Both the position numbers and the translations under genes were made by a program. The notes below the pieces were generated by a model, which was not told the origin of the DNA, did no database searches, and saw only the letters and a program-made list of their open reading frames with translations. A stretch of 64,000 nt of DNA from Enterobacter genomosp. O (GTDB lineage: Bacteria > Pseudomonadota > Gammaproteobacteria > Enterobacterales > Enterobacteriaceae), in assembly GCF_001022965.1 (NCBI RefSeq), contig NZ_LECZ01000025.1, positions 62,001 through 126,000 of the forward strand, given 5' to 3'. Of this stretch, positions 37,149-47,417 are shown piece after piece (position 1 is the stretch's first letter; each line of letters begins with the position of its first letter).

Positions 37149-38258
37149 GTGGCGACGTTATCCAGGCTTTTTATTCATCCGGTGAAATCCATGCGCGGTA
37201 TCGGCGTCTCTCACGCCCTGGCCGACATGAGCGGATTTGCCTTCGATCGTATTTTTATGGTCACCGAGCCGGACGGTACGTTCATTACCGCACGCCAGTT
37301 CCCGCAGATGGTTCGCTTTACCCCTTCCCCGCTTCATGACGGTTTGCACCTGTCCGCACCGGACGGTTCCAGCGCGGTGACCCGCTTTGCGGATTTTGCG
37401 CCTGTCGATGCGCCAACGGAAGTGTGGGGCAATCATTTTACCGCGCGCATCGCCCCGGAGGAGATTAACCGCTGGCTCAGCGGCTTCTTCTCCCGCGACG
37501 TGCAGCTGCGATGGGTTGGGCCTGAGCTGACGCGCCGCGTTAAGCGCCATGACGCGGTTCCGCTCTCGTTTGCCGATGGCTTCCCTTTCCTGCTGACTAA
37601 CGAAGCCTCTCTGCGTGATTTACAAGGCCGCTGCAAAGCCAGCGTTCAGATGGAACAGTTCCGTCCGAATCTTGTGGTAACGGGTGCCGACGCCTGGGAA
37701 GAAGACACCTGGAAAGTCATCCGTATCGGCAGCGTCATTTTCGACGTGGTGAAGCCTTGCAGCCGCTGTATCTTTACCACCGTCAGCCCGGAGAAAGGCC
37801 TGAAGCACCCTTCCGGCGAGCCGCTGAAAACGCTGCAGTCATTTCGTACCGCACAGGACAACGGCGACGTCGACTTCGGTCAGAACCTTATTCCGCGCTC
37901 CAGCGGCGCGATCCGCGTCGGTGATGAGGTTGAAATCCTTGCCCGAGGGCCTGCAAGAGTGTACGGCTCAGGTCAGGAGGAAGAGTTCGTCGACGTTGAG
38001 ACCCCGGTCAGCTCGACGGTCGATATTCACTGGCAGGGTAACGTCATTCGGGGGAATAACCAGCAGGTTTTACTTGAGCAACTGGAACAAGCGGGGATCC
38101 GCATACCCTATTCCTGTCGCGCGGGGATCTGTGGCTGCTGTCGAATCAAGCTGGTAGAGGGCGAGGTCAGTGCGCTGAAAAAATCAGCGATTGCAGAAGA
38201 CGGGACTATTCTGTGCTGCAGCTGTATTCCAAAAACATCGCTACAGCTGGAAGCTTAA
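37149..38258 (+). CDS. ycbX: MOSC domain Fe-S protein YcbX
   Basis: I chose the GTG at 37149 ([18 protein letters not shown]) preceded by GAGGGA; it gives 369 residues, the E. coli length. An N-terminal MOSC beta-barrel domain and a MOSC sulfur-carrier domain ([14 protein letters not shown], with the candidate Moco cysteine) are followed by a C-terminal plant-type 2Fe-2S ferredoxin domain ([10 protein letters not shown], then CCSC). In E. coli it is a molybdenum-cofactor-dependent reductase of N-hydroxylated compounds such as 6-hydroxylaminopurine. The end overlaps zapC by 4 nt, convergent. Confidence 0.95.
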   Translation: MATLSRLFIHPVKSMRGIGVSHALADMSGFAFDRIFMVTEPDGTFITARQFPQMVRFTPSPLHDGLHLSAPDGSSAVTRFADFAPVDAPTEVWGNHFTARIAPEEINRWLSGFFSRDVQLRWVGPELTRRVKRHDAVPLSFADGFPFLLTNEASLRDLQGRCKASVQMEQFRPNLVVTGADAWEEDTWKVIRIGSVIFDVVKPCSRCIFTTVSPEKGLKHPSGEPLKTLQSFRTAQDNGDVDFGQNLIPRSSGAIRVGDEVEILARGPARVYGSGQEEEFVDVETPVSSTVDIHWQGNVIRGNNQQVLLEQLEQAGIRIPYSCRAGICGCCRIKLVEGEVSALKKSAIAEDGTILCCSCIPKTSLQLEA

Positions 38259-38797
38259 ACGGCCTGTTCCAGGCTGAAGGCATCCACGCGAAGCTGGGGC
38301 TTCAGCCTGTCGTTCATCACCTTAATGGCATCTCCTAACTGCATAGTCCGCCCGGCAATCGTCACGCCGGGCTGCGCCAGCAAACAGAGCGCAGCATTTT
38401 CGCCAGGCTCGACCACCAGCAGACTCACCTCTTCTGCCGTATCGCTCAGATTTACGCTGGCCGCATCGCCCGTTGCCGGGGTCCAGCTCAGACCATGCGC
38501 AAGGAAATGCCAGCTTTTGGGCATTTGCGGTTTCAGAAAACGGATAGCCACCAGGGCATTTAATACCAGTTCGGCACGCTGCTCTTTAGAGAGAACCAGA
38601 TCGCGGCATTTTTCCTCAAAGGAGAAATACAGCGCAGCGTCATCAACGCAAAAGCCTGACGGAGAAAACGCGTCCGGGGTTAACATTCGGCGAGCAAAAC
38701 GAGAGCGAAACAACATGCCATTGGCTAAATCGAGCATCATACGATCGTGCTCTTCGCAAAAATACCAGCGCCAGTTATCGTCAGGTTTAATTCGCAT
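38255..38797 (-). CDS. zapC: cell division protein ZapC
   Basis: The 180-residue cytoplasmic protein ([23 protein letters not shown] is the family start, positions 1-23) matches ZapC (YcbW). ZapC binds FtsZ, promotes lateral association of protofilaments and stabilises the Z-ring; it is degraded by ClpXP. The window also encodes SulA and MatP, which act on the same ring. Transcription is convergent with ycbX. Confidence 0.95.
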   Translation of the reverse strand: MRIKPDDNWRWYFCEEHDRMMLDLANGMLFRSRFARRMLTPDAFSPSGFCVDDAALYFSFEEKCRDLVLSKEQRAELVLNALVAIRFLKPQMPKSWHFLAHGLSWTPATGDAASVNLSDTAEEVSLLVVEPGENAALCLLAQPGVTIAGRTMQLGDAIKVMNDRLKPQLRVDAFSLEQAV

Positions 38798-38907
38798 GTT
38801 TCTCTCCCGTCCCGAAACGTCCTGTACTAAAAATGTCCTGTTCGCCGCTTCGTTTATAACACCATTAATAAAAGACTATAATGTCTAAATAAGCAACAGT
38901 GACGGAA

Positions 38908-38950
38908 TATAAAACAACCAGGGCCGGAAATAAAGCCCTGGTTGTCTGAT
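38908..38950 (-). terminator. pyrD terminator
   Basis: ACAACCAGGGC (38914-38924) pairs perfectly with GCCCTGGTTGT (38935-38945). On the minus strand TTTTATATT follows. It lies between the pyrD stop and the zapC promoter. Confidence 0.72.
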
Positions 38951-38962
38951 TAGGAGAAAAGA

Positions 38963-39973
38963 TTAGATATGAGTAACGATTTCTTTAATCAGCTGCGGCC
39001 CTTTAAAAATAAAGCCGGAATAGATTTGTACCAGTGACGCACCCGCCGCCATCTTCTCACGTGCAGCAATCACGGAGTCAATGCCGCCAACGCCAATAAT
39101 CGGCAGACGTCCTTTTAATTCCGCAGACAGCGCGCGAATAATTTCGGTGCTTTTTAATTGTACCGGACGGCCGCTTAACCCACCCGCTTCGTCACAGTTT
39201 TTCATTCCCTGAACAAGGGAGCGATCGAGCGTGGTATTGGTTGCAATCACGCCATCAATATTATGGCGAACTAAACTGTCGGCAACCTGGATCAATTCTT
39301 CAGCAGAAAGATCCGGCGCGATCTTAACCGCCACCGGAACATATTTATGGTGGATCGCCTGCAGCTCATTTTGTTTATTTTTAATGGCGCTCAGAAGATC
39401 GTCCAGCGCTTCGCCATATTGTAAGGAGCGCAGGCCCGGGGTATTGGGTGAGGAAATATTCACCGCAATATAACCAGCATAGGCGTAGACTTTTTCCATA
39501 CAAATCAGATAGTCATCTTTACCCTGCTCTACCGGCGTATCTTTATTTTTGCCAATATTGATGCCTAATATCCCATCAAAATGCGCTTTTTTGACGTTCT
39601 CAACAAGATGATCAACACCGTGGTTGTTGAAGCCCATCCGGTTGATCAGCCCTTCGGCTTCGACCAGGCGGAACAGGCGCGGCTTGTCATTTCCCGGCTG
39701 CGGGCGCGGGGTGACGGTACCGATTTCGATGGAGCCAAAGCCCATCGCGCCCAGGGCATCAATGCACTCGCCATTTTTGTCCAGACCGGCCGCCAGACCC
39801 AGCGGGTTTTTAAAGGTCAGACCCATGCACTGCACAGGTTTTTCCGGCACATTCTGACGCACCAGAGCGGCCAGCGGCGTTCCGGTAATGCGACGTAATT
39901 GCTGGAATGTAAATTCATGAGCGCGCTCAGGGTCGAGCTGGAAAAGGGCTTTACGAACGAAGGGGTAGTACAT
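38963..39973 (-). CDS. pyrD: dihydroorotate dehydrogenase (quinone)
   Basis: The ATG at 39973 ([20 protein letters not shown]), preceded by CAGGAGAG, gives 336 residues as in E. coli. This class 2, membrane-associated FMN enzyme oxidises dihydroorotate to orotate with quinone as acceptor, the fourth step of UMP synthesis. FMN/substrate motifs include [21 protein letters not shown] (with the catalytic Ser) and IIGVGGIDS. Control is expected from a leader hairpin and a PurR site upstream. Confidence 0.98.
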   Translation of the reverse strand: MYYPFVRKALFQLDPERAHEFTFQQLRRITGTPLAALVRQNVPEKPVQCMGLTFKNPLGLAAGLDKNGECIDALGAMGFGSIEIGTVTPRPQPGNDKPRLFRLVEAEGLINRMGFNNHGVDHLVENVKKAHFDGILGINIGKNKDTPVEQGKDDYLICMEKVYAYAGYIAVNISSPNTPGLRSLQYGEALDDLLSAIKNKQNELQAIHHKYVPVAVKIAPDLSAEELIQVADSLVRHNIDGVIATNTTLDRSLVQGMKNCDEAGGLSGRPVQLKSTEIIRALSAELKGRLPIIGVGGIDSVIAAREKMAAGASLVQIYSGFIFKGPQLIKEIVTHI

Positions 39974-39987
39974 GAACTCTCCTGGAT

Positions 39988-40007
39988 TCCCGGTGTGCAA
40001 ACCGGGA
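39988..40007 (-). promoter_or_regulatory. pyrD leader hairpin (pyrimidine-sensitive start)
   Basis: TCCCGGT and ACCGGGA form a 7-bp stem with a 6-base loop 15 bases upstream of the pyrD start codon. In E. coli and Salmonella, CTP-dependent choice of transcription start decides whether such a hairpin sequesters the pyrD Shine-Dalgarno. The same layout is present here. Confidence 0.72.
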
Positions 40008-40069
40008 GGGGATTATGGGCGATCCCGGCACGAAAGGGAATTGACCTGCGGCAAAAAAAGCAGCGTAAA

Positions 40070-40085
40070 ACGCAAACGTTTACCT
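40070..40085 (-). promoter_or_regulatory. PurR operator upstream of pyrD
   Basis: ACGCAAACGTTTACCT matches the PurR consensus ACGCAAACGTTTGCGT in its central palindrome. E. coli pyrD belongs to the PurR regulon. Confidence 0.75.
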
Positions 40086-40222
40086 GTCGGGATACTTCTT
40101 ATGCTGTTTTTCGCATTTTAATTGCAGATAAATCATTTAGTGGAATAACCGCGCGGTGTCACACTCCTCAAAATTGTTATGAATGTTAGATAAAAGCAAA
40201 CAATTGGTTATAAGGAGGAAGT

Positions 40223-40798
40223 ATGCGCGTCATTACCCTGGCCGGAAGTCCACGATTCCCTTCGCGTTCCAGCGCTCTGCTGGAATATGCCCGTGAAAAG
40301 CTCAATGCCCTGGATGTGGAAGTGTGCCACTGGAACCTGCATAACTTCGAACCTGAGGATCTGCTCTATGCCCGTTTTGACAGCCCAGCGCTCAAAACCC
40401 TCATTGAGCAGCTTAAAGGCGCTGATGGCTTAATCGTGGCAACGCCTATTTATAAAGCCTCTTTTTCTGGGGCGCTGAAAACCCTGCTTGACCTGCTTCC
40501 CGAGCGTGCTCTGGATGGCAAAGTGGTACTGCCCCTTGCCACAGGCGGCACGGTGGCCCATTTACTGGCGGTGGATTATGCCCTAAAGCCAGTTCTGAAC
40601 GCGCTGAAAGCGCAGGAGATCCTCCACGGCGTTTTCGCAGATGACTCCCAGGTCATTGACTATCAGCACAAACCTCACTTTACGCCAAATCTGCAAACAC
40701 GCCTCGATAACGCCCTGGAAACCTTCTGGCATGCCCTGCACCGCAGGGATATCCAGGCTCCGGCGTTTGGTCAGCCTCAAGGAGTCGCCCATGTTTAA
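40223..40798 (+). CDS. ssuE: NADPH-dependent FMN reductase SsuE
   Basis: The 191-residue flavodoxin-like protein starts MRVITLAGSPRFPSRSSALL, with a strong AAGGAGGAA ribosome site. The FMN-phosphate loop GSPRFPSRS and TPIYKASFSGALK are visible. SsuE supplies reduced FMN to the monooxygenase SsuD for desulfonation of alkanesulfonates. It is the first gene of ssuEADCB, which E. coli switches on under sulfate limitation by Cbl; no Cbl site was assigned. The 3' end overlaps ssuA by 8 nt. Confidence 0.97.
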   Translation: MRVITLAGSPRFPSRSSALLEYAREKLNALDVEVCHWNLHNFEPEDLLYARFDSPALKTLIEQLKGADGLIVATPIYKASFSGALKTLLDLLPERALDGKVVLPLATGGTVAHLLAVDYALKPVLNALKAQEILHGVFADDSQVIDYQHKPHFTPNLQTRLDNALETFWHALHRRDIQAPAFGQPQGVAHV

Positions 40799-41753
40799 AA
40801 CGTTAACCCGCATCGGGCTGGCAGGTTTGATGGCGCTTACGTCGCTGGCCCATGCCGCAGATACAGCGCCTGAAAGTTTACGCATTGGCTATCAGAAAGG
40901 CAGCGTGAGCATGGTGCTGGCGAAAAGCCACCAGCTTCTGGAAAAACGCTTCCCGGACACCAAATTCTCCTGGGTTGAGTTTCCCGCTGGCCCCCAAATG
41001 CTGGAGGCCCTGAACGTTGGCAGTATCGATATCGGCAGTACGGGCGATATTCCGCCGATATTCGCCCAGGCCGCCGGAGCGGACCTCGTCTACGTCGGCG
41101 TTGAGCCGCCCAAACCGAAGGCTGAAGTGATTCTGGTCCCTGAAAATAGCGACATTAAAAGCGTCGCCGATCTTAAAGGTCATAAAGTCGCGTTCCAGAA
41201 AGGTTCCAGCTCGCACAACCTTCTGCTGCGCGCCCTGCAGGAAGCCGGGCTCAAGTTCACCGACATTCAGCCCGTCTACCTGACGCCTGCCGACGCGCGC
41301 GCCGCATTCCAGCAGAAGAACGTTGATGCCTGGGCCATCTGGGATCCGTACTACTCCGCCGCACTGCTGCAGGGCGGCGTTCGCGTGCTGAAAGACGGCA
41401 CCACGCTGAAGCAGACAGGCTCGTTCTACCTTGCCGCAAGACCGTATGCGGAAAAGAACGGCGCATTTATTCAGGGCGTCCTTGATACCTTTACCCAGGC
41501 CGATGCGCTGACCCAGAGCCAGCGTCAGGAGAGTATTGCCCTGCTGGCAAAAACCATGGGCTTACCTGAACCAGTGATTGCGAGCTATCTCAGCCACCGT
41601 CCACCAACCACCATTACGCCCGTGGACGCGCACGTCGCCGCACTTCAGCAGCAAACCGCTGACCTCTTCTATCAAAATCACCTGGTTCCTAAGCAGGTGG
41701 ATATTCGCGAACGCATCTGGCAACCCGCTGGAAAAGAAGGAACAAAATCATGA
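40791..41753 (+). CDS. ssuA: aliphatic sulfonate-binding periplasmic protein SsuA
   Basis: The ATG at 40791 has AAGGAG upstream and gives 320 residues with a signal peptide cleaved after LAHA (22). It is an ABC solute-binding protein of the NitT/TauT/SsuA family. It starts [16 protein letters not shown], with [18 protein letters not shown] and [20 protein letters not shown]. It captures alkanesulfonates for the SsuBC transporter. It overlaps ssuE and ssuD, so translation is coupled. Confidence 0.96.
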   Translation: MFKTLTRIGLAGLMALTSLAHAADTAPESLRIGYQKGSVSMVLAKSHQLLEKRFPDTKFSWVEFPAGPQMLEALNVGSIDIGSTGDIPPIFAQAAGADLVYVGVEPPKPKAEVILVPENSDIKSVADLKGHKVAFQKGSSSHNLLLRALQEAGLKFTDIQPVYLTPADARAAFQQKNVDAWAIWDPYYSAALLQGGVRVLKDGTTLKQTGSFYLAARPYAEKNGAFIQGVLDTFTQADALTQSQRQESIALLAKTMGLPEPVIASYLSHRPPTTITPVDAHVAALQQQTADLFYQNHLVPKQVDIRERIWQPAGKEGTKS

Positions 41754-42895
41754 GTCTGAATCTTTTCTGGTTTTTACCCACCCACGGTGATGGACACTAT
41801 CTTGGTACAGAAGAGGGTTCACGCCCGGTTGACCATGGCTATCTGCAGCAGATTGCGCAGGCGGCGGACCGAATCGGTTTTACCGGGGTGCTGATCCCGA
41901 CCGGACGGTCGTGTGAAGATGCCTGGCTGGTTGCCGCGTCGATGATCCCGGTCACCCAGCGTCTGAAGTTCCTGGTTGCGCTGCGCCCGAGCGTCGTCTC
42001 GCCTACCGTGGCGGCGCGTCAGGCGGCAACCCTGGACAGACTGTCTAACGGACGCGCCCTGTTTAACCTGGTAACGGGCAGCGATCCGCAGGAGCTGGCG
42101 GGCGACGGCGTGTTCCTCGACCACACCGAGCGCTATGAAGCCTCCGCCGAGTTCACCCGCGTCTGGCGACGCCTGCTGGAAGGGGAAACCGTCACCTTTG
42201 AAGGCAAGCATATTCACGTTCGCGACGCGAAGCTCTACTTCCCGCCGGTGCAGCAGCCGCGCCCGCCCCTCTACTTTGGCGGATCGTCGGATGTGGCGCA
42301 GGACCTGGCGGCGGAGCAGGTCGATCTTTATCTGACCTGGGGCGAACCGCCCGAGCTGGTGAAAGAAAAAATTGCTCAGGTACGCGCTAAAGCGGCCGCC
42401 CATGGCCGCAAGGTGCGCTTCGGCATTCGCCTGCACGTGATTGTGCGTGAAACCAATGAAGAAGCCTGGCAGGCGGCCGACCGTCTGATCTCCCATCTGG
42501 ATGATGAAACCATCGCGAAAGCGCAGGCCGCGTTTGCCAAAACCGACTCCGTCGGACAGCACCGGATGGCGTCCCTGCACAACGGCAAGCGTGAAAATCT
42601 GGAGATCAGCCCGAACCTGTGGGCAGGTGTCGGCCTGGTGCGCGGCGGCGCGGGTACGGCGCTGGTCGGCGACGGTCCGACCGTGGCAGCGCGCATTAAT
42701 GAATACGCAGAACTTGGGATCGACAGCTTTATTCTCTCCGGTTATCCGCACCTGGAAGAGGCCTATAAAGTAGGCGAGCTGTTATTCCCGCATCTGGACG
42801 TTTCCATTCCGGAAATTCCGCAGCCACGGCCGCTTCAGCTTCAGGGCGAAGCCGTGGCGAACGAATTTATCCCGCGAAAAGCCGCGCAAAGCTAA
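41750..42895 (+). CDS. ssuD: FMNH2-dependent alkanesulfonate monooxygenase SsuD
   Basis: The 381-residue TIM-barrel enzyme of the bacterial luciferase family matches E. coli SsuD in length. Features include [20 protein letters not shown], the Cys54-type site in GRSCEDAW, and the mobile loop near residue 290-300. It converts alkanesulfonates plus FMNH2 and O2 to aldehyde and sulfite. Its ATG overlaps the ssuA stop (ATGA). Confidence 0.97.
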   Translation: MSLNLFWFLPTHGDGHYLGTEEGSRPVDHGYLQQIAQAADRIGFTGVLIPTGRSCEDAWLVAASMIPVTQRLKFLVALRPSVVSPTVAARQAATLDRLSNGRALFNLVTGSDPQELAGDGVFLDHTERYEASAEFTRVWRRLLEGETVTFEGKHIHVRDAKLYFPPVQQPRPPLYFGGSSDVAQDLAAEQVDLYLTWGEPPELVKEKIAQVRAKAAAHGRKVRFGIRLHVIVRETNEEAWQAADRLISHLDDETIAKAQAAFAKTDSVGQHRMASLHNGKRENLEISPNLWAGVGLVRGGAGTALVGDGPTVAARINEYAELGIDSFILSGYPHLEEAYKVGELLFPHLDVSIPEIPQPRPLQLQGEAVANEFIPRKAAQS

Positions 42896-42904
42896 GGAGT
42901 GACC

Positions 42905-43696
42905 ATGTCTGCCACCTCACAAAAATGGCTGCTGCGCGCCGCGCCGTGGTTTTTACCCGTCGGCATTGTAGCTATCTGGCAGCTCGCGTCGTCCACCGGC
43001 TGGCTGTCGAGCCGTATTCTGCCCTCCCCGGAGGGCGTTGTAGAAGCGTTCTGGTCGCTGAGCGTCAGCGGCGAGCTGTGGCAGCATCTGGCGATCAGCT
43101 CCTGGCGCGCGGTGATTGGTTTTTCCATCGGCGGCAGCATCGGCCTGGTGCTGGGTTTGATAAGCGGCCTTTCCCGCTGGGGCGAGCGGCTGCTGGATAC
43201 GTCCATTCAGATGCTGCGCAACGTGCCGCATCTGGCGCTGATCCCGCTGGTGATTTTGTGGTTTGGTATTGATGAGAGCGCCAAGATCTTCCTCGTGGCG
43301 CTGGGTACGCTGTTCCCGATTTACATTAATACCTGGCACGGCATCCGCAACATCGATCGCGGCCTGGTCGAGATGGCGCGCAGCTACGGCTTATCAGGCT
43401 TCGCGCTTTTTACCCACGTGATTCTCCCCGGCGCCCTGCCCTCCATTATGGTCGGGGTGCGTTTTGCACTCGGCCTGATGTGGCTAACGCTGATTGTTGC
43501 GGAGACCATCTCAGCCAACTCCGGCATTGGCTATCTGGCGATGAACGCCCGTGAATTCCTGCAAACGGACGTGGTTGTGGTCGCCATTATCCTTTACGCC
43601 CTGCTCGGCAAACTCGCCGACGTCAGCGCCCAGTGGCTGGAACGCAGCTGGCTGCGCTGGAATCCGGCCTATACCACTCAGGAGGCGAAAGCATGA
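42905..43696 (+). CDS. ssuC: aliphatic sulfonate ABC transporter permease SsuC
   Basis: The ATG at 42905 follows AAGGAGTGACC and gives 263 residues. It has about six membrane spans and the EAA loop motif [26 protein letters not shown] (positions start near 157). It is the inner-membrane channel of the SsuABC importer. It overlaps ssuB by 4 nt. Confidence 0.96.
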   Translation: MSATSQKWLLRAAPWFLPVGIVAIWQLASSTGWLSSRILPSPEGVVEAFWSLSVSGELWQHLAISSWRAVIGFSIGGSIGLVLGLISGLSRWGERLLDTSIQMLRNVPHLALIPLVILWFGIDESAKIFLVALGTLFPIYINTWHGIRNIDRGLVEMARSYGLSGFALFTHVILPGALPSIMVGVRFALGLMWLTLIVAETISANSGIGYLAMNAREFLQTDVVVVAIILYALLGKLADVSAQWLERSWLRWNPAYTTQEAKA

Positions 43697-44463
43697 ACAC
43701 GTCCCGACTGACTCAGGGTACACCGCTGCTGCTCAGCGGCGTGACCAAACGCTACGGTGAAAACACCGTTCTTAACGGGCTGGATCTGCATATTCCAGCC
43801 GGGCAATTTGTGGCCGTTGTCGGGCGCAGCGGCGGCGGCAAGAGTACGCTGTTGCGTCTTTTAGCGGGGCTGGAGTCCCCCAACGGCGGCGAAATTCTGG
43901 CTGGCACGACGCCGCTGGCCAATATTCAGGACGATACTCGCATGATGTTTCAGGATGCTCGCCTGCTGCCCTGGAAGTCCGTCATCGACAACGTCGGGCT
44001 CGGCCTGAAGGGCAGCTGGCGCGATGAGGCCCGTCAGGCGCTTGCGGCCGTCGGGCTGGAACACCGCGCAGGCGAGTGGCCTGCGGCGCTGTCGGGTGGA
44101 CAGAAACAGCGCGTGGCGCTGGCCCGGGCGTTAATCCATCGCCCCGGCCTGCTGTTGCTTGATGAGCCGCTCGGCGCGCTGGATGCCCTGACGCGGATCG
44201 AAATGCAGGATTTAATTGGCTCCCTCTGGCAGGTGCATGGTTTTACGGTGTTGCTGGTCACCCATGACGTGAGCGAAGCCGTCGCAATGGCTGACCGGGT
44301 GCTGTTAATAGAAGAAGGGAAAATTGGCCTGGACCTGACGGTCGATCTTCCTCGCCCTCGTCGCGTCGGTTCGGCAAGACTGGCGGAGCTGGAGGCAGAA
44401 GTGCTGGATCGGGTGATGAAACGTGGGGAAACGGAGTTACAGCGAGTTAAGGCTAATGCCTGA
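43693..44463 (+). CDS. ssuB: aliphatic sulfonate ABC transporter ATPase SsuB
   Basis: The ATG at 43693 ([14 protein letters not shown]) overlaps the ssuC stop and gives 256 residues. Walker A is GRSGGGKST, the signature is LSGGQKQR, Walker B is [12 protein letters not shown] and the switch histidine lies in LVTHDVSEA. It energises sulfonate uptake. It is the last gene of the operon; repeats follow. Confidence 0.97.
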   Translation: MNTSRLTQGTPLLLSGVTKRYGENTVLNGLDLHIPAGQFVAVVGRSGGGKSTLLRLLAGLESPNGGEILAGTTPLANIQDDTRMMFQDARLLPWKSVIDNVGLGLKGSWRDEARQALAAVGLEHRAGEWPAALSGGQKQRVALARALIHRPGLLLLDEPLGALDALTRIEMQDLIGSLWQVHGFTVLLVTHDVSEAVAMADRVLLIEEGKIGLDLTVDLPRPRRVGSARLAELEAEVLDRVMKRGETELQRVKANA

Positions 44464-44464
44464 T

Positions 44465-44542
44465 GCCCTCACCCCGGCCCTCTCCCACGGGGAGAGGGAG
44501 AAAACCAGATGTAGGCCCGGTAAGCGAAGCGCCACCGGGCGA
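44465..44542. repeat. intergenic repeat pair: hairpin repeat plus REP
   Basis: A perfect 9-bp hairpin CCCTCTCCC/GGGAGAGGG (44478-44498) is a common enterobacterial intergenic repeat; a REP-like palindrome follows (44515-44540, GCCCGGT...ACCGGGC). Both lie between ssuB and convergent pepN and may help end both transcripts. Confidence 0.72.
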
Positions 44543-44550
44543 TTTTGTTA

Positions 44551-47163
44551 TTACGCTAAGGCTTTAGCAATCTTCTCGTACAGATCCCCAGACAGGTTTT
44601 CCAGCCCTTTAAGCTGCTCAAGTGCGGCACGCATCTTCGCCTGACGCTTCGCGTCGTAGCGCTTCAGGCGGATCAGCGGCTCAATCAGGCGCGACGCCAC
44701 CTGCGGGTTACGGCTGTTCAGCTCGGTCAGCATTTCCACCATGAACTGATAACCGCTGCCATCTTCGGCGTGGAACGCGGCCGGGTTGCTGCTGGCAAAC
44801 GCACCAATCAGGGAACGGACGCGGTTTGGGTTGCTCATGGTAAAGGAGCGATGCTTCAGCAGGCTGCGGACGGTGCTAAGCGCATCTTCCGCCGGGCTGG
44901 TTGCCTGCAGAATGAACCACTTATCCATCACCAGGCCATCCTGATGCCACTTGTCGTCGTACTCCTGCATCAGCGCATCGCGGCACGACAGTTCGGCGGC
45001 GACGCTTGCGCCCAGCGCTGCCAGCGCGTCGGTCATGTTATCCGCTTCGTGATACTGCTTGCTGACCAGCGTGTTCGCCAGTTCAGTTTCACCAAATGCC
45101 AGATAGCGCAGGCAGGTGTTACGCAGGGAACGTTTACCGATGTCCGCATGCTCCACGCGATACGCGTCAAGCTTATTGGCGTTGTAGATTGCGAGGAACT
45201 CATCGGCCAGCTCGGTCGCCAGCGTGCGGGTCAGGGCTTCACGCACCGCCACGATGGCGATCGGGTCGATGATATCAAACAGTTCGGCGATTTCGCTGGC
45301 GGACGGCAGCGTCAGGATTTCAGCCGCCAGTGCCGGATCAATCGTCTCATCCAGCAGGATCGCGCGGAACGCGTCAGCCACATGGACAGGCAGCGACAGC
45401 GGCTGGCCCTGCTGATGACGGTTCACGTTCAGCTTGATGTAGGTTGCGAGCAGGCTTTGCGCCGCATCCCAGCGGGAGAAGTCGTTGCGCGCGTGACGCA
45501 TCAGGAACGTTAGCTGCTGATCGCTCCACTTGTACTCCAGCTTCACTGGCGCAGAGAATTCGCACAGCAGCGCTGGCACCGGCTGGAAGTAGACGTTATC
45601 GAAGATAAAGGTCTGCTCGGCCTGGGTCACGTTCAGCACGTGGTGTACCGGGTGGCCCCCTTTCTGCAGTGGGATCACTTTGCCTTCGTTATCGTACAGC
45701 TCAATGCTGAACGGAATGTGCAGCGGATATTTCTCTTCCTGCTCCGCCGTTGGCGGCGTGCGCTGGCTGATGGTCAGGGTGTACTGCTCGGTTTCCGGAT
45801 TGTAATCGTCTTTGACGGTGACAACTGGCGTACCGGCCTGGCTGTACCAGCGGCGGAAATGCGAGAGATCGACATTAGAGGCATCTTCCATCGCCTGAAC
45901 AAAATCGTCGCAGGTGGCCGCGCTGCCGTCATGACGCTCAAAGTAAAGCTGCATCCCTTTCTGGAAGTTCTCTTCCCCGAGCAGGGTGTGGATCATACGG
46001 ATAATTTCAGCGCCTTTCTCATACACCGTCAGGGTGTAGAAATTGTTCATCTCAATGACTTTATCCGGGCGGATCGGGTGCGCCATAGGGCTGGCATCTT
46101 CCGCAAACTGCAGGCCGCGCATAGTACGCACGTTGTTGATGCGGTTCACCGCGCGTGAACCCAGATCGGAGCTGAACTCCTGGTCACGGAACACGGTCAG
46201 GCCCTCTTTCAGGCTCAGCTGGAACCAGTCGCGACAGGTGACACGGTTACCGGTCCAGTTATGGAAATACTCGTGTCCGATGACGCGTTCGATATCGAGA
46301 TAATCTTTATCGGTGGCGGTATCGGTACGCGCCAGCACGTATTTGGAGTTAAAGACGTTAAGGCCTTTGTTCTCCATTGCGCCCATGTTGAAGAAATCGA
46401 CGGCGACGATCATATAGATGTCGAGGTCATATTCGAGGCCAAAGCGCTCTTCGTCCCACTTCATGGAGTTGATGAGCGAGGTCATCGCCCACGGTGCGCG
46501 ATCCAGATTGCCACGGTCAACAAACAGCTCCAGCGCCACCTCGCGACCCGAGCGCGTTTTGAAAGTATCGCGCAGCACGTCGAAATCACCCGCCACCAGC
46601 GCAAACAGGTAGCACGGTTTCGGGAACGGATCCTGCCACTGAACCCAGTGACGGCCATTTTCCAGCTCCCCTTCTCCCACGCGGTTACCGTTGGAGAGCA
46701 GGAATGGGTAGAGCGCTTTATCGGCGATGATTTTGGTGGTGAAGCGCGCCAGGACGTCCGGGCGGTCCAGATACCAGGTAATGTGGCGGAACCCTTCCGC
46801 TTCACACTGGGTGCACAGCGCCACGCCAGACTGGTAAAGCCCTTCCAGCGCCGTGTTGGCGGCAGGACTGATTTCATTCACGATGCGCAGCGTAAACTGT
46901 TCCGGCAGGTTGTCGATGACCAGCTGGTTGTTTTCTTCTTTATAGTCAGACCACGCTTCATCATTAATATGCAGGGAGACCAGCGTCAGGTCTTCACCAT
47001 CCAGACGCAGCGGTACGGCAGTCGCGCTGTGGCGCGTCACCTGGCTCACCGCCGTCACAACGGTTTTAGTGGCATCCAGGTCAAAAGTCAGGTCGATATC
47101 GCTAATCAGGTAATCCGGCGCACGGTAGTCGTGGCGGTATTTGGCTTGTGGCTGTTGTGTCAT
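44551..47163 (-). CDS. pepN: aminopeptidase N
   Basis: The 870-residue M1 metallopeptidase equals E. coli PepN in length. It has the exopeptidase motif MGAMENKGL (about 260), the zinc motif HEYFHNW (297-303) with the third ligand Glu in LKEGLTVFRDQEF, and the helical C-terminal domain. It is the main cytosolic aminopeptidase, completing ATP-independent peptide breakdown downstream of Lon and Clp. It starts MTQQPQAKYRHDYRAPDYL and is divergent from pncB. Confidence 0.98.
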   Translation of the reverse strand: MTQQPQAKYRHDYRAPDYLISDIDLTFDLDATKTVVTAVSQVTRHSATAVPLRLDGEDLTLVSLHINDEAWSDYKEENNQLVIDNLPEQFTLRIVNEISPAANTALEGLYQSGVALCTQCEAEGFRHITWYLDRPDVLARFTTKIIADKALYPFLLSNGNRVGEGELENGRHWVQWQDPFPKPCYLFALVAGDFDVLRDTFKTRSGREVALELFVDRGNLDRAPWAMTSLINSMKWDEERFGLEYDLDIYMIVAVDFFNMGAMENKGLNVFNSKYVLARTDTATDKDYLDIERVIGHEYFHNWTGNRVTCRDWFQLSLKEGLTVFRDQEFSSDLGSRAVNRINNVRTMRGLQFAEDASPMAHPIRPDKVIEMNNFYTLTVYEKGAEIIRMIHTLLGEENFQKGMQLYFERHDGSAATCDDFVQAMEDASNVDLSHFRRWYSQAGTPVVTVKDDYNPETEQYTLTISQRTPPTAEQEEKYPLHIPFSIELYDNEGKVIPLQKGGHPVHHVLNVTQAEQTFIFDNVYFQPVPALLCEFSAPVKLEYKWSDQQLTFLMRHARNDFSRWDAAQSLLATYIKLNVNRHQQGQPLSLPVHVADAFRAILLDETIDPALAAEILTLPSASEIAELFDIIDPIAIVAVREALTRTLATELADEFLAIYNANKLDAYRVEHADIGKRSLRNTCLRYLAFGETELANTLVSKQYHEADNMTDALAALGASVAAELSCRDALMQEYDDKWHQDGLVMDKWFILQATSPAEDALSTVRSLLKHRSFTMSNPNRVRSLIGAFASSNPAAFHAEDGSGYQFMVEMLTELNSRNPQVASRLIEPLIRLKRYDAKRQAKMRAALEQLKGLENLSGDLYEKIAKALA

Positions 47164-47357
47164 AGAAAACCTTATGCATCGTTTGTCGAGTAACGTTTCA
47201 ATATATTCCTGTTGTGTAAAACGCGCTATGCAGAATGTTCATCTTTTCAGGTACAAAACCCTTTTTTGCTACATTTATATAACACGGGGCACAAAATGCC
47301 CTCGACCATAAAACGCGCTTATGTTGTGATCGGGGTTCAATAAATCACTAAACAAGG

Positions 47358-47388
47358 TATACTCCGGAGTTGTTTATTGTACTAAACG
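47358..47388 (+). promoter_or_regulatory. pncB promoter and NadR box
   Basis: TATACT (47358-47363) is a likely -10. TGTTTA-N6-TAAACG at 47371-47388 matches the NadR consensus TGTTTA-N6-TAAACA in 11 of 12 positions. NadR bound here would repress pncB when NAD is plentiful. Confidence 0.83.
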
Positions 47389-47417
47389 CTCCTGTGAGAG
47401 GATGCTACTGCGCACCT

